Part shown: piece by piece, positions 32,353-41,914 of the stretch
Layout of the letters: each line of letters begins with the position of its first letter
Numbering within the stretch: the first letter of the stretch is position 1
Assembly (NCBI RefSeq): GCF_027244095.1
Contig: NC_069670.1
Span: 20,697,820 to 20,761,819, forward strand
DNA length: 64,000 nt
Direction of reading: 5' to 3'
From: Hemicordylus capensis
Taxonomy: Eukaryota; Chordata; Lepidosauria; Squamata; Cordylidae
The notes under the pieces: model-generated
The model's input: the letters and a program-made list of their open reading frames with translations, nothing else
What the model was told of the DNA's origin: nothing
Databases searched by the model: none
Position numbers and translations under genes: made by a program

Positions 32353-33058
32353 ATAATGCAAAAGGCAAATAAGCAGAGCCAAACACAAACTAGGAGACTT
32401 TCTGTTCCAAACCCAGGCCTGGGTGAAGGGAAAATGTCTTCAGAGTTAAATGAGACACCAGTTGCTATGAAATAGTTACTAGAAGCTAATACTGGCACCC
32501 TCCAACAAGTAAGTCAGGATATACAAACACTTAATAAGAGGACATCAAATATTGAGGAGACAGTGGAAAAAATTGGCAGAAGACAACAAAGGATTTAAAA
32601 CAAGGGTGGAAAGCTTGGAGCAAGATGTGGGATTACTAAGAGATGATAGGGAAAAATTATTAGATCAGATGGCTTTGTTGGGACTGAGGCAAAAAGAGCG
32701 TTTCCTGAGGTTTAGAGGAATCCCAGAAAAAACTGGTCAAGATATCAAAAAAGTGCTTAGGGAGGAACTCGCACTGCTTTTGGGAATTTCAAGTGAAGAC
32801 ATGGAACAACGGATAGATGCAGTTTTCTGTGTGAATTCTGAATATGCAACAAGAAACAAATTATTTAGGGATTGCATGGTTCTATTCAACTCCAAATCAA
32901 TTACAGAGCAGATACTGAAAGCACATTTTGCCAAAGCCCTTACCATTGAAGCTCAACAGATAAAAGTTCTGAAAGAAATACCATCCAGGATTTTAAGGAA
33001 ACGTAAGGATTACAAATTTTTAACAGATGCTTTAAAGATGAAGAAGGTAGGATGCTAG
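32353..33058 (+). pseudogene. L1 ORF1 (RNA-binding chaperone), decayed
   Basis: ORF1 proteins bind L1 RNA as coiled-coil trimers. The upstream part resembles residues also seen at 47024-47290 (heptad-rich, 'TSNIEET' segment). The main open frame (32552-33058, 168 codons) covers the end of the coiled coil, the RRM-like region with REKLLDQMALLGLRQKERFL and FRGIPE, and the C-terminal domain ending near RKRKDYKFLTDALK. The N-terminal part contains a stop (about 32469) and a frame change before 32552. It ends directly against ORF2 endonuclease sequence because the intervening DNA is lost. Confidence 0.65.
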
Positions 33059-35797
33059 CTTTGGAAATCTTAGTTTCCGGAATCAAAACGGTGATGATTG
33101 GAATTTATGCACTCAATGGAAAAAAAATAGAATTTTATGAAAAATTAGAACAGATGAGGGCTGAGGTATCAAATACTAATTTAGTTTTACTGGGAGATTT
33201 TAATGGGGTTGTTTCTACATCCTTGCACAGAAAATCTGATACGTCTGAAAGGAATCTGCAAGGCAGGCTACCTAAAGCTTTTTTTGATTTAGTAGAACAT
33301 ATGGATCTCTACGACTTGTGGAGAATCAAAAACTCAAATGCAAAGGAGTATACTTATTTCTCTGAAAGATACAAATCTCATTCAAGGATAGATATGGTCT
33401 GGACATCTAAAACTATTACACCATGTATGAAAAGAATGGATATCTTGCCCAGAACCTTTTCAGATCATAATGCAATTTGCTTTACATGGAAGAAGAAGGG
33501 AACGGTTTCCTTTCTCTGGAGACTGAATGAATACTTGCTGAAAAAAGCGGAAGTTGTGGAGAAAGCCAAAAGGAAGTTAAAGGACTATTTTGAACTCAAT
33601 TTAAACCAAGGAATGGACAATAAGATAGTTTGGGATCCAGAAAAAGCAGTTATGCGAGGTTTTTTTATACAACAAAATGCATACTTTAAAAAACAAAGGG
33701 GATTGAAAAAAGAGGGATTATTGATGGAGATTTCTAAAAAAGAAAGAACTTCTATGGGCTAAGGACAAAAAGAAGATTTCTCAAGTCATTAAAGTGCTTC
33801 AGCAGCAGCTCTCTATGTTACTATTAAATGAAGTTGAACGGAACTTAAAATATGCGAAGCAAAAGTCATTTGAATTTGCAAACAAACCAGGCAAGTTGCT
33901 GGCTTGGAAAATTAGAAGTGAGAAAAAGAATAAGTACATATCCAAGATATCAACAAAAAATGGGCTTTCCTATGACGAAAGGAAAATAAAAAGGGAGTTT
34001 TTAAATATATTATTCTGAATTATATAAAGGAAATAAAGTAGAAGTTATAAAAATTGACAAATTTCTCAAGACACAAAATATTCCAAAACTTTCTAAGGAC
34101 CATATAGAAATTATGAATGCACCGATATAAATAATAACAGAAGTAATAAATCAAAGCAAAGCTAATAAGGCGCCAGGGCCCGATGGGTTACCAGCTTCGT
34201 ACTACAAATCTTTTAAAGATCAAATATTACAGAGATCAATATAAAGATCAATATATTACAGCCTTTGCAATAGATGATGAATGATATTTTGCAAAGAGGA
34301 ATTATGCCGGAGTCTTGGAAGTATGCCAATATTGCAGTAATTCCAAAACCGGATCAAGATTTAACACAAGTAAAGAACTACAGGCCAGTTTCACTCTTAA
34401 ATAATGATTATAAACTTTTTGCTGCAATTTTGGCAAGGAGAATGAAGGTTGTATTAAGACTTTTTATTCACAAAGATCAAGCAGGTTTTTTGCCAAAACG
34501 GCAATTAAGAGATAATGTGAGAACAGTTCTGAATGTACTGGAGTATTATGAAAAGCACAATGATAAACAGATAGCTATGATCTTTCTGGATGCAGAGAAA
34601 GCATTTGACAATGTCTCCTGGCAGTTTATGTGGAGGCTACTGGATGTAATGGGAGCTGGTAATAATTTTATTAGGGCTATCAAGACAATATATTTGGAGC
34701 AATACGCTAAAATTATTATAAATGGGGAATAATCAGATAATTGAAAAATACAAAAAGGAACTAGACAAGGCTGTCCACTTTCCCCATTACTTTTAATATT
34801 AGTACTGGAAGTGATTTGCAGAAATATTAGAGAAGATGATCAAATACAAGGCCCGAAAGTTGGGAAACAAGAGTTTAAACTTAGAGCCTTTGTGGATGAT
34901 GTGGTGTTTTTTTAGAAAATCTATTAGAGAAGATTGGAAGACTTTTGCAAAAAATACAACAATTTGACCAATTGGCCGGGTTTTATATAAATAAGACTAA
35001 AAAGGTGTGCACAAAAAATATGGACCAGAAATCTAATGATAGATTTTTTGAAAAAAGTGAACTGAAAGTGGAGAAGAAAATTAAATACTTGGGCGTCTGG
35101 TTGACAAACAAAAATTCTTTGTTGTTTTCAAATAATTATATTAAAATATGGAATATAGTAAAAACCAACTTGCAAAGATGGACTAGAATGAACTTATCTT
35201 TAATGGGAAGAATTTCAATTGCGAAGATGAATGTTTTACCTAAAATGTTTCCCTTTCAGACTATTCCTATAATTAACATGTTAACGTGTTTCAAGCAATG
35301 GCAAAAGGACATAACCAAATTTGTTTGGCAAGGGAAAAGACCAAGAATTAAATTTAACAGATGCTAAAGAAAGAGGTGGTCTTACCCTGCCTGATTTAAG
35401 GTTGTATTTTGATGCTGTTTGTTTGACGTGGTTAAAAGAAGGGATAACATTAAGAAATCCCAGAATACTTGATCTGGAAGGATTCGATAGAAGGTTTGGA
35501 TGGCATTCATATCTGTGGTACGATAAAAGTAAAGTGCATAAAGATTTTCTTAATCATTATGTAAGAACGAGTCTAATGAGAGTGTGGGTAAAATATTAAA
35601 AATGGTTAGAATCTAAAACTCCATTATGGCTGTCCCCGATTGAAGCTTTAGCATGTAAAGAGATAAATATGCAATCTGAATGGGGTACCTATAGGGATTT
35701 GTTATGTTTCCAAGAAAAGGGATGTAAATTAAAAAAACTAATTGAAGTACAAAATTTGGTTAGTAACTGGTTTCAGATTCCGCATGGGGTTGGTAAG
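33052..35797 (+). pseudogene. L1 ORF2 (endonuclease/reverse transcriptase), decayed
   Basis: ORF2 nicks target DNA and reverse-transcribes L1 RNA. The APE-type endonuclease is present only from its middle: LVLLGDFNGV, SHSRIDMVWTS and the catalytic SDHNAICF near its end. The RT fingers/palm frame (34274-34732) shows IPKPDQD, NYRPVSLLNNDYK, DQAGFLPKRQ and the catalytic FLDAEKAFDNVSW. The second catalytic box appears as FVDD at about 34890-34905 instead of the usual FADD. C-terminal thumb/zinc-region sequence runs on to about 35.8 kb and stops short. Frames of 236, 74, 152, 140 and 92 codons imply at least four stops or frameshifts. Confidence 0.75.
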
Positions 35798-35814
35798 ACA
35801 CAACTTCTGTCAAC

Positions 35815-36985
35815 TGGCCACTAGACCAAGTACAACATCCAGCTCTTAGCTGCAGCACATATTACCACTGTTTGTTGCCAGCCCCTTAACCCTGTTTCTC
35901 CTCTCCCCCTCCCCTCCATGGGGGGAATGGACTACCTCATGACTGTCTTCCTCTACGTGATGCCTCATCCCTACCTCGACTTAACTGATCGGGCTTTGCA
36001 GAATGCCAGTAGGATCTTCTGCATTGATGGATCCTTTTCCCATGATGAGCAAGGAGCTATGTTTACTGGTTGTGCTGTTTGTAAAGACTTTTCTATGTTA
36101 GAGACTTTTTCTTCACCCAATTATAGAAGCGCCCAGCCCACTGAGCTGCTAGCTCTCATCCCATAGGGACATAGGAAGCTGCTCTATACTGAATCAGACC
36201 ATTGTTCTATCTAGCTCAGTGTTGTCTTCACAGACTGGCAGCGGCTTCTCCAAGGTTGCAGGCAGGAATCTCTCTCAGCCCTATCTTGGAGATGCTGCCA
36301 GGGAGGGAACTTGGAACCTTCTGCTCTTCCCAGAGCGGCTCCATCCCCTGAGGGGAACATCTTGCAGTGCTCACACATCAAGTCTCCCATTTATATGCAA
36401 CCAGGGCAGACCCTGCTTAGCTAAGGGGACCAGTCATGCTTGCTACCACAAGGCCAGCTCTCCTCTCCATCCCTGCTTGCATTCTTGCTTCTGGCCTTCG
36501 TGCTACTATCTACACCTACAGCTGTTATGCCTTCGGGGTTTCCCATTCCTTTGGTGCCCTCTGGGAGAGAGGGGGATTCCTCTCCTCGGCAGGGACCCCT
36601 ATCTCCTATGCTGCTCTTATTTCTGAATAAGAAATAAATGCAATATTTATGATTGCAAGCTATTATGTTACCTACAGCCCTGGCTATTGTACATTGCTGC
36701 GCTCACACTTCTGCTACTGACCCAGTTGGCTGCTTCACGTAAACCACATAAACCACATACACCCCAAGGACCTCAGCCACTGCTCCAAGAGGGCTTACCC
36801 TCTGCATTGGACCAGGAGCAAAGACACGGCCATCTGCAAGGCCCTGGACTGAGGGATCCTTCAGGTGGACTTTGCTGCCACCTGCTGGGGATGGTTTGTA
36901 TTTTTCCAGGGTAAACAGAAGGTTGTCAAGCAACTGATGACTTATTTTACCCCAAGATTTGGACTTCCTCAGGAACCTGGACTTA
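35815..36985 (+). mobile_element. Endogenous retrovirus pol fragment, split by a SINE (fossil)
   Basis: The left piece (to about 36165) encodes RNase H-like sequence with IFCIDGSFSHDEQGAMFTGC and SAQPTELLALI, the retroviral pattern around the first catalytic Asp and Glu. The right piece (from about 36470) continues with IYTYSCYAFGV...FGALW, also RNase H-like, and farther on with WQVDF- and PRFGLP-like integrase segments near 36860-36985. A type A SINE lies between the pieces. No LTR, gag or env was found nearby. It is a short, broken and fairly old fragment, best matched by eye to gamma/epsilon-type pol, though the genus is not certain. Confidence 0.65.
36168..36468 (-). repeat. tRNA-headed SINE (type A, long form) inside the ERV fragment
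   Basis: Complete antisense long form, 'gggacataggaagctgctct' to 'accacaaggccagctctcct'. It interrupts retroviral RNase H sequence, so it inserted after the ERV. Confidence 0.85.
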
Positions 36986-37039
36986 AAGACTATGTTGTCT
37001 AAAGTGACGCGAGACTCTAATCTGCCCTGGGCAGGTTCC

Positions 37040-37226
37040 AGGAAGACCCAAGTTCGAATCCCCATTCAACCACGAAACTCACTGGGTGATTCTGGGTCAG
37101 TCATGTATCTCTCAGCCTAATCTACATCACAGGATTGTTGTGAGCAGAAACATAACCATGTACACTCCTCTGAGCTCCTCGGAGGAAAAAGCGGGATAGA
37201 AAATGTAATAAATAAATAAATAAATA
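37040..37226 (+). repeat. Sauria-type SINE, 5'-worn
   Basis: B box 'agttcgaatccccattcaac', 'catcacaggattgttgtgag' and tail (AAATA)n at 37202-37226. Confidence 0.75.
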
Positions 37227-37249
37227 ACCAGAGATGCCCCCAAGGAGAA

Positions 37250-38335
37250 GCATGGAGTATTAGTGTTTTCCAAAAAGAACAAAGTAAGAAATGGGAAGAT
37301 AAATAATCATACAATTGAACAAGTTGTTTGCTTTAAATCTCTAGGCATAGTTTTTGAAGCATCAGAAATTCGTATTCAAATTATGCACTGCTAATGCTCA
37401 GAGATCTGCAAGAGCTTTTTTCTCTTCCTCTCATTCCCATGTTGCCCAATTTATACCTGTCACAATTAAATTATTTTTAGCTAAATCATCCACGCAGTTA
37501 CTCTATGGAGTTCAGATCAGACCCCCCAAAATGTTCGGTAAATTAGAAGCCCTTTGATCAAAATATTTAATAATTATTTCTCAGGCACCATGGTGCATGC
37601 CCCATGTGACATTTCGTCTGGACTTCGGGATCTCCAAAACCGAGACCTGTCAATGGCTAAGAATCTTTGACCTCTGGTTAAAAACTGAATTTCCATCCTT
37701 CAGGTCTGGCAGCACTGGTACTCATAGATGGTTTTCAATCTTATTGGAAACAATCTGTGGTGAATAAGTTATTGTACCATGGGCTATCCTCAGGTGATCT
37801 AAAAATTGATGGACTTCTCAAAAGTCAAGTAGGAAGTTAAGCAACCTCTATTAGATATGGAGAAGCAGATAGAGCTTAGTCACATGCCCAGAGGCATTCT
37901 TTAGGGAAACTAAGCTGTCATTAATAAACCAGCCAGATATCTTGGTATCTAGTCCCAAGAATCACAAAGCTCTAACAATAGTTGGTCTCAATGCACTTCA
38001 AACGGCAGTCCTCGAAGGGAGGTACAGTAAAAGACCTTACGCTTTGCCCCTGTAATAGTGGGAGTATAGAAACAACAGCACACGTACATATTGTGATTTG
38101 TATAGGGATATCGATGGTGACTATTTAGTACCCTTCATAAAAGAATTTCTGGGGCATTCCGCTAATATTTATCTAAATTTGCTTTTAGTTGACGCATCTG
38201 ATGAAACTTCATTAAAAGTTGTCAAGTTTTGTTCAATAGCCGGGAAAGTTCATTGGAAGCTGGTAGTTTAAATGTTTTGTTTGAGTGGTGGTATAATTAA
38301 TTAGTTAAATCTCCAACTGTATTATGGATGTAAAA
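37250..38335 (+). mobile_element. LINE fragment, C-terminal/3' end, heavily decayed
   Basis: Broken coding sequence resembles the end of the ORF2 at 15.4-15.9 kb on the other strand: a Cys/His cluster near 38050 followed by a leucine-rich segment (EFLGHSANIYLNLLLVDASD) and a final KFCSIAGKVHWKL-like end. Many stops occur. Frames here are short and should not be called as genes. Confidence 0.5.
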
Positions 38336-38411
38336 GTGACTTCCACCTTTTGTTTCTCTTTATTGTGATATTGTTTTGTGTTTTACTTTCCCAGGTCCCT
38401 GCTGTCTCTTC

Positions 38412-39343
38412 TAGGGATGTGCACGGTCCAGAGCAGTCCGGACCGGCACCGAAGGGGGGCCTTCCTTTTAGGGCGGGGAGGGCTTGCTTACCCCTCCTGC
38501 CTCTTTGCCCCCGCCAGAGGCCGTATTTTACAGAATAATGGGGCGCTGGAAACCAGCCGCCCCCACCGCCTCCCCCCCCAGCCGCGAGCAGATTAAGCCC
38601 AAAACTACTGGTACCACTGCCGCCGCCGTCGCCCGCCAGCCCTCCCTCCCTCCCAGCAGCCCTCCCGCCCGAGTCCTCACCCGATGATGCCGTTGAAAAC
38701 AAAGAGAGGAGCTACCGAACAGAGCTCCTCTCTCTATGAAGTCCTGCTGGCTACTGAGGCTTTTTGCGCGCGCATGCGCGCACCACAAAGGACGCCGATC
38801 GCCGGAGGCCCGGTCTACCCGCCGGGAAAAGGCCTGGTAGACCGGGCCTCCGGCGATCAGAGGCCCGGTCTACCCGGCCTTTTCCCGGCGGGTAGACCAG
38901 GCCTCCGGCGATCGGCGTCCTTTGTGGTGCACGCATGCGCGCGCGCAAAGCCTCAGTAGCCAGCAGGACTTCATAGAGAGAGGAGCTCTGTTCGGTAGCT
39001 CCTCTCTTTGTTTTCAACGGCATCATCGGGTGAGGACTCGGGCGGGAGGGCTGCTGGGAGGGAGGGAGGGCTGGCGGGCGACAGCGGCGGCAGTGGTACC
39101 AGTAGTTTTGGGCTTAATCTGCTCGCGGCTGGGGGGGAGGCGGTGGGGGCGGCTGGTTTCCAGCACCCCGTTATTCTGTAAAACGCGGCCTCTGGCGGGG
39201 GCAAAGAGGCGGGAGGGGTAAGCAAGCCCTCCCGCCCTTAAAGAAATACCCCCCACCCAGACCCAAACCAGCCAGGGCTGAACCGGTCCGGCAGTTCAGC
39301 CATTCTTTAGAATGGTCTCCAGACCGGTTCAGACACACCTCTA
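38412..39343. mobile_element. Palindromic (fold-back) hAT-like element, 932 bp
   Basis: Terminal inverted repeats begin 'tagggatgtgcac' (left) and, read from the right end, 'tagaggtgtgtc'. An imperfect 8-bp target duplication flanks it: 'gtctcttc' at 38404-38411 and 'gtctcttt' at 39344-39351. From about 38440 to 39245 the left and right arms are near-perfect inverted copies of about 400 bp meeting near 38855. The centre contains further GC-rich palindromes ('aggcccggtctacc'/'ggtagaccgggcct'). High CpG content and symmetry produce many overlapping false frames. It is non-autonomous; no transposase was seen. Confidence 0.75.
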
Positions 39344-39351
39344 GTCTCTTT

Positions 39352-39889
39352 CCTACAATGGGACTCTTCTCCCTGACATTCTCCAGGGTTCCCACCACTG
39401 GCCACCCCATTCCCCCCCCCCCAGATCTTTCCCATTCCCCACATACCACAACAAGTTGAGCGCCTCAATGCAGAGGGAGAAGAGGTCGGGAGGCTCTTGG
39501 TCCTCCCATGTATATCCCATCTCCTCCTGTGAGGGAACAGAGAGTCCCCCCCACAGGGCTTCCCTACGCCTGCTCCAACTTCACCACCTGCCATCTCCCA
39601 GCTGGGTTTTGCCCTGTTCCAAGGGCTGCCTCCACCCTGCTCACCCCCATCCAGGCCTCCCCTCCCACCCCCAGCTGCCCATCACTCACCAGCACAACCT
39701 GGGCCACCAGTCCTTTTTGAGAAGGGAAGTTGGGAACCTGTGGTTTCACATTCAGGGGTGGCGCTTCTAAATAAAAAAGCCTAGCCAAGTTCTTCTCTTT
39801 GCGGGGAGGAGCTACTTGATGCAGACCTATGTTTTGAGGGCCCTTCTGATGCTCAACCACATGCTAAGGGAAGCCAGAGATGAGGTCAT
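39352..39889. other. No gene seen
   Basis: Pyrimidine-rich unique sequence. Open frames of 70-104 codons overlap on opposite strands without motifs. Confidence 0.3.
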
Positions 39890-40088
39890 GTGGAGCAGGG
39901 TGTTATCTGTATGCTGATGGCACCCAAATCTATTTATTTTCATCTTCAGGAAATGGCACTCATTCTCTAAATGCCTGCTTACAGGCAGTAATGGGCTGGA
40001 TGAGGGAGAACAAATTGAAGCTGAATCCAAGAAAGATGGAGGTGCTCATTGTTGAGGATCAGAATCTTTCAAAAACTCAAAACATCCC
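39890..40088 (+). mobile_element. L2-type LINE, RT-domain fragment
   Basis: A 73-codon frame encodes LYADGTQIYLFSS (the catalytic YADD box, here YADG) and GWMRENKLKLNPRKMEVLI. This is the same sequence as in the L2 at 43.2-43.6 kb, on the other strand. Both ends are truncated. Confidence 0.7.
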
Positions 40089-41030
40089 TTCAACCTGCTG
40101 AGACTGGGTCTCTCCCACACGCCTTCTATTCAAAAGAGGTCTCTCCTGCCCCTCCCATGTACGGACTGGATTTTCATCCCTTACCAGTGACCATTTGGTG
40201 GTTTCGGCCACAGAATGCTGCTCAAAAGTCTCCTGTGGCTGGAGGTCACTGAGAGAAGAAAAAAAGAGAAAAGACACGAGTGAAAGGAACCAATAGTGGA
40301 CAGCCAGATGCCTTATGGCAGGGTGTGAAAGCAAGAACCCTCCCCACTCCCCTTCCTTCCTTCCTTCTAATTGAATTTATATACCGCCTAGTATAATAAT
40401 CTCTAAAATATCTCAGCTCCCTTGGAGAGTGATTGCCGGTCAGAGTGGACAGGCATGCACCAACTAGAGCAAGGGTTGGACTAAGCACCACATGTTCCAA
40501 GGGGCTGCCATGACCCCCTCCTCTGCCCCCCAGAGGCTTCCAATACTCCCCATCCCAGCTGCTCTCTTTCCCCTGCAACCACTCCAGGTGGCCCCATGGG
40601 ATCCAGCCCTGAAGAAGCAGCCAGCCACACATGGGCTACAGTGTCATGCTCTGGCTGGCTGCAGGGCTCAGCTGGAATCCAGGGCCTGACAAATGGTGGG
40701 CTGAGCACACCAGCCCATGGAGTCTCTCAGCCCCACCCCAGTCCTCACAGAGCAGACTCTGATCCCCCCACCCCACACATCCTCATTTGAAACCCTAGGG
40801 AGCTGAATGGGCCTGAGATCCCTCCCTCGCGGTCATAGCTCAGACCCCTCAGTCAGAAGAGGAGCGGGAGGATTTGGTCGGGAGAGCAAGCTCAGAAGCA
40901 CAGCAGGAGGACTTGGCTGTGAGAACAGACTCTGAAGCGGAGCTGGAACGGCAGCAGACAGAGGAATCTCAACAGCTGGCAGAGATGAGGGCAGAGGAGA
41001 CTGATCAGGAGGAAGCTGGAATTGCACTTG
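40089..41030. other. No gene recognised; acidic frame at its end
   Basis: Mostly unique-looking, with a short (CTTC)n at about 40352-40366. From about 40846 to 41041 a plus frame encodes an acidic, Glu/Gln-rich stretch (SEEEREDLVG, AEMRAEETDQEEAG). It stops at the point where the LTR-like sequence starts, and might be the end of a retrotransposon coding region. Confidence 0.3.
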
Positions 41031-41031
41031 T

Positions 41032-41477
41032 GTTAAGATGATGTCTCAAGAGAAAGGCTCAGATCTCGCAGGAGAGGAATAGAACGGCTGAGTCAGGAAA
41101 GCTTGATTGGCTGCCGGTTATCTTGAGCCCTATATCAAGCAAACGCTGTTTCTGAGACGGTACTATCAGCAATGTTGCCTACTCCAGACAGTGTTCCTCG
41201 TGCTTATAATTGCCCAACTTTTCTTGTTTCAGCCTGTCCTTGTTCTGTTCCTTCCTTGCTCCTTTATTTCAGTTGTTGCTCAGAGATCGTAGAGAGGGGT
41301 ACCTAGTTTAGTTTCAAGGGGACTTTATGTTTGTTTTTACTACTTTATCTTTGAGAGCCATCGTTTGCTTTCATCCGTGCCGCTAAGCTGCTACTTTCTT
41401 ATCTACAGAATTTCTATCTTGACTCACAGAAGTGGAGCTGGAGGGACGATAAATCCTGTCGGGTCCGCCGTGCCAAC
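41032..41477 (+). repeat. Possible solo LTR or 3' LTR remnant (fossil)
   Basis: A segment of about 446 bp starts TGTTAAGA and ends CCAACA (TG...CA) and has a TATA-like 'ccctatatcaag' at about 41130. No matching second LTR and no clear target duplication were seen. Assignment to a Gypsy-type LTR is tentative. Confidence 0.25.
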
Positions 41478-41914
41478 ATGAACCCCTGGATCCTCCTCCA
41501 GAGCCCAAGTGGCTCAGACTGATGGGCTCCTCTCCTTTGGAATTCCCTTTGCCTGCCCTTGCTGTCATTCCTTTCTGTCCTCCCAACATTCCAACAGTCA
41601 GAACTTAGTCTGGGTGCTCCTTGCGAACAGGGAGGGACCTCTTTGGGGGTCGGGCTTAGGAACGTGGGGGGTCATGACTTCTATAGCAGAGTATTTCTGG
41701 AGCTAACGCACTCCCATTACAGCAGAAGTTAACAGGGTCTCAGGGGCAACAGCTTGTAAATGATAAGCATGGAGATTCTGTAAGGTTAAACGAATCTCCT
41801 TTATTCAGAAGTACATGCTGAGAGGAAAAGACCTATCTCTAACTTCTGGCGATGTGTTGGTCAGAGAGAGACCTGTAGTGGTCATCTGGGTCATCATTCC
41901 TCTGCCACATGTTC
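41478..41914. other. No gene seen
   Basis: The segment between the LTR-like stretch and the broken L1. 'aatctcctttattcagaagt' may belong to another retroelement end. Confidence 0.3.

Larger units (their letters stand above)
31540..35797 (+). mobile_element. L1-type LINE, 5' end intact, internally and 3' deleted
   Basis: The 5' untranslated region begins 'gacttccggttggactgcca' and is matched almost word for word by the start of another copy at 46109, so both 5' ends are the true element start. ORF1 and ORF2 follow in normal order. Between them the end of ORF1 passes straight into the middle of the endonuclease domain at about 33055, so the first part of the endonuclease is missing. The RT domain is present. 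The sequence stops within the C-terminal region of ORF2 at about 35.8 kb, where retroviral sequence begins. There is no 3' untranslated region or poly-A tail. Confidence 0.8.

Noticed and set aside
38322-39449. Open frames of 60-126 codons in the palindrome
   Set aside because: Mirror-image translations from both arms of the fold-back element; no domain.
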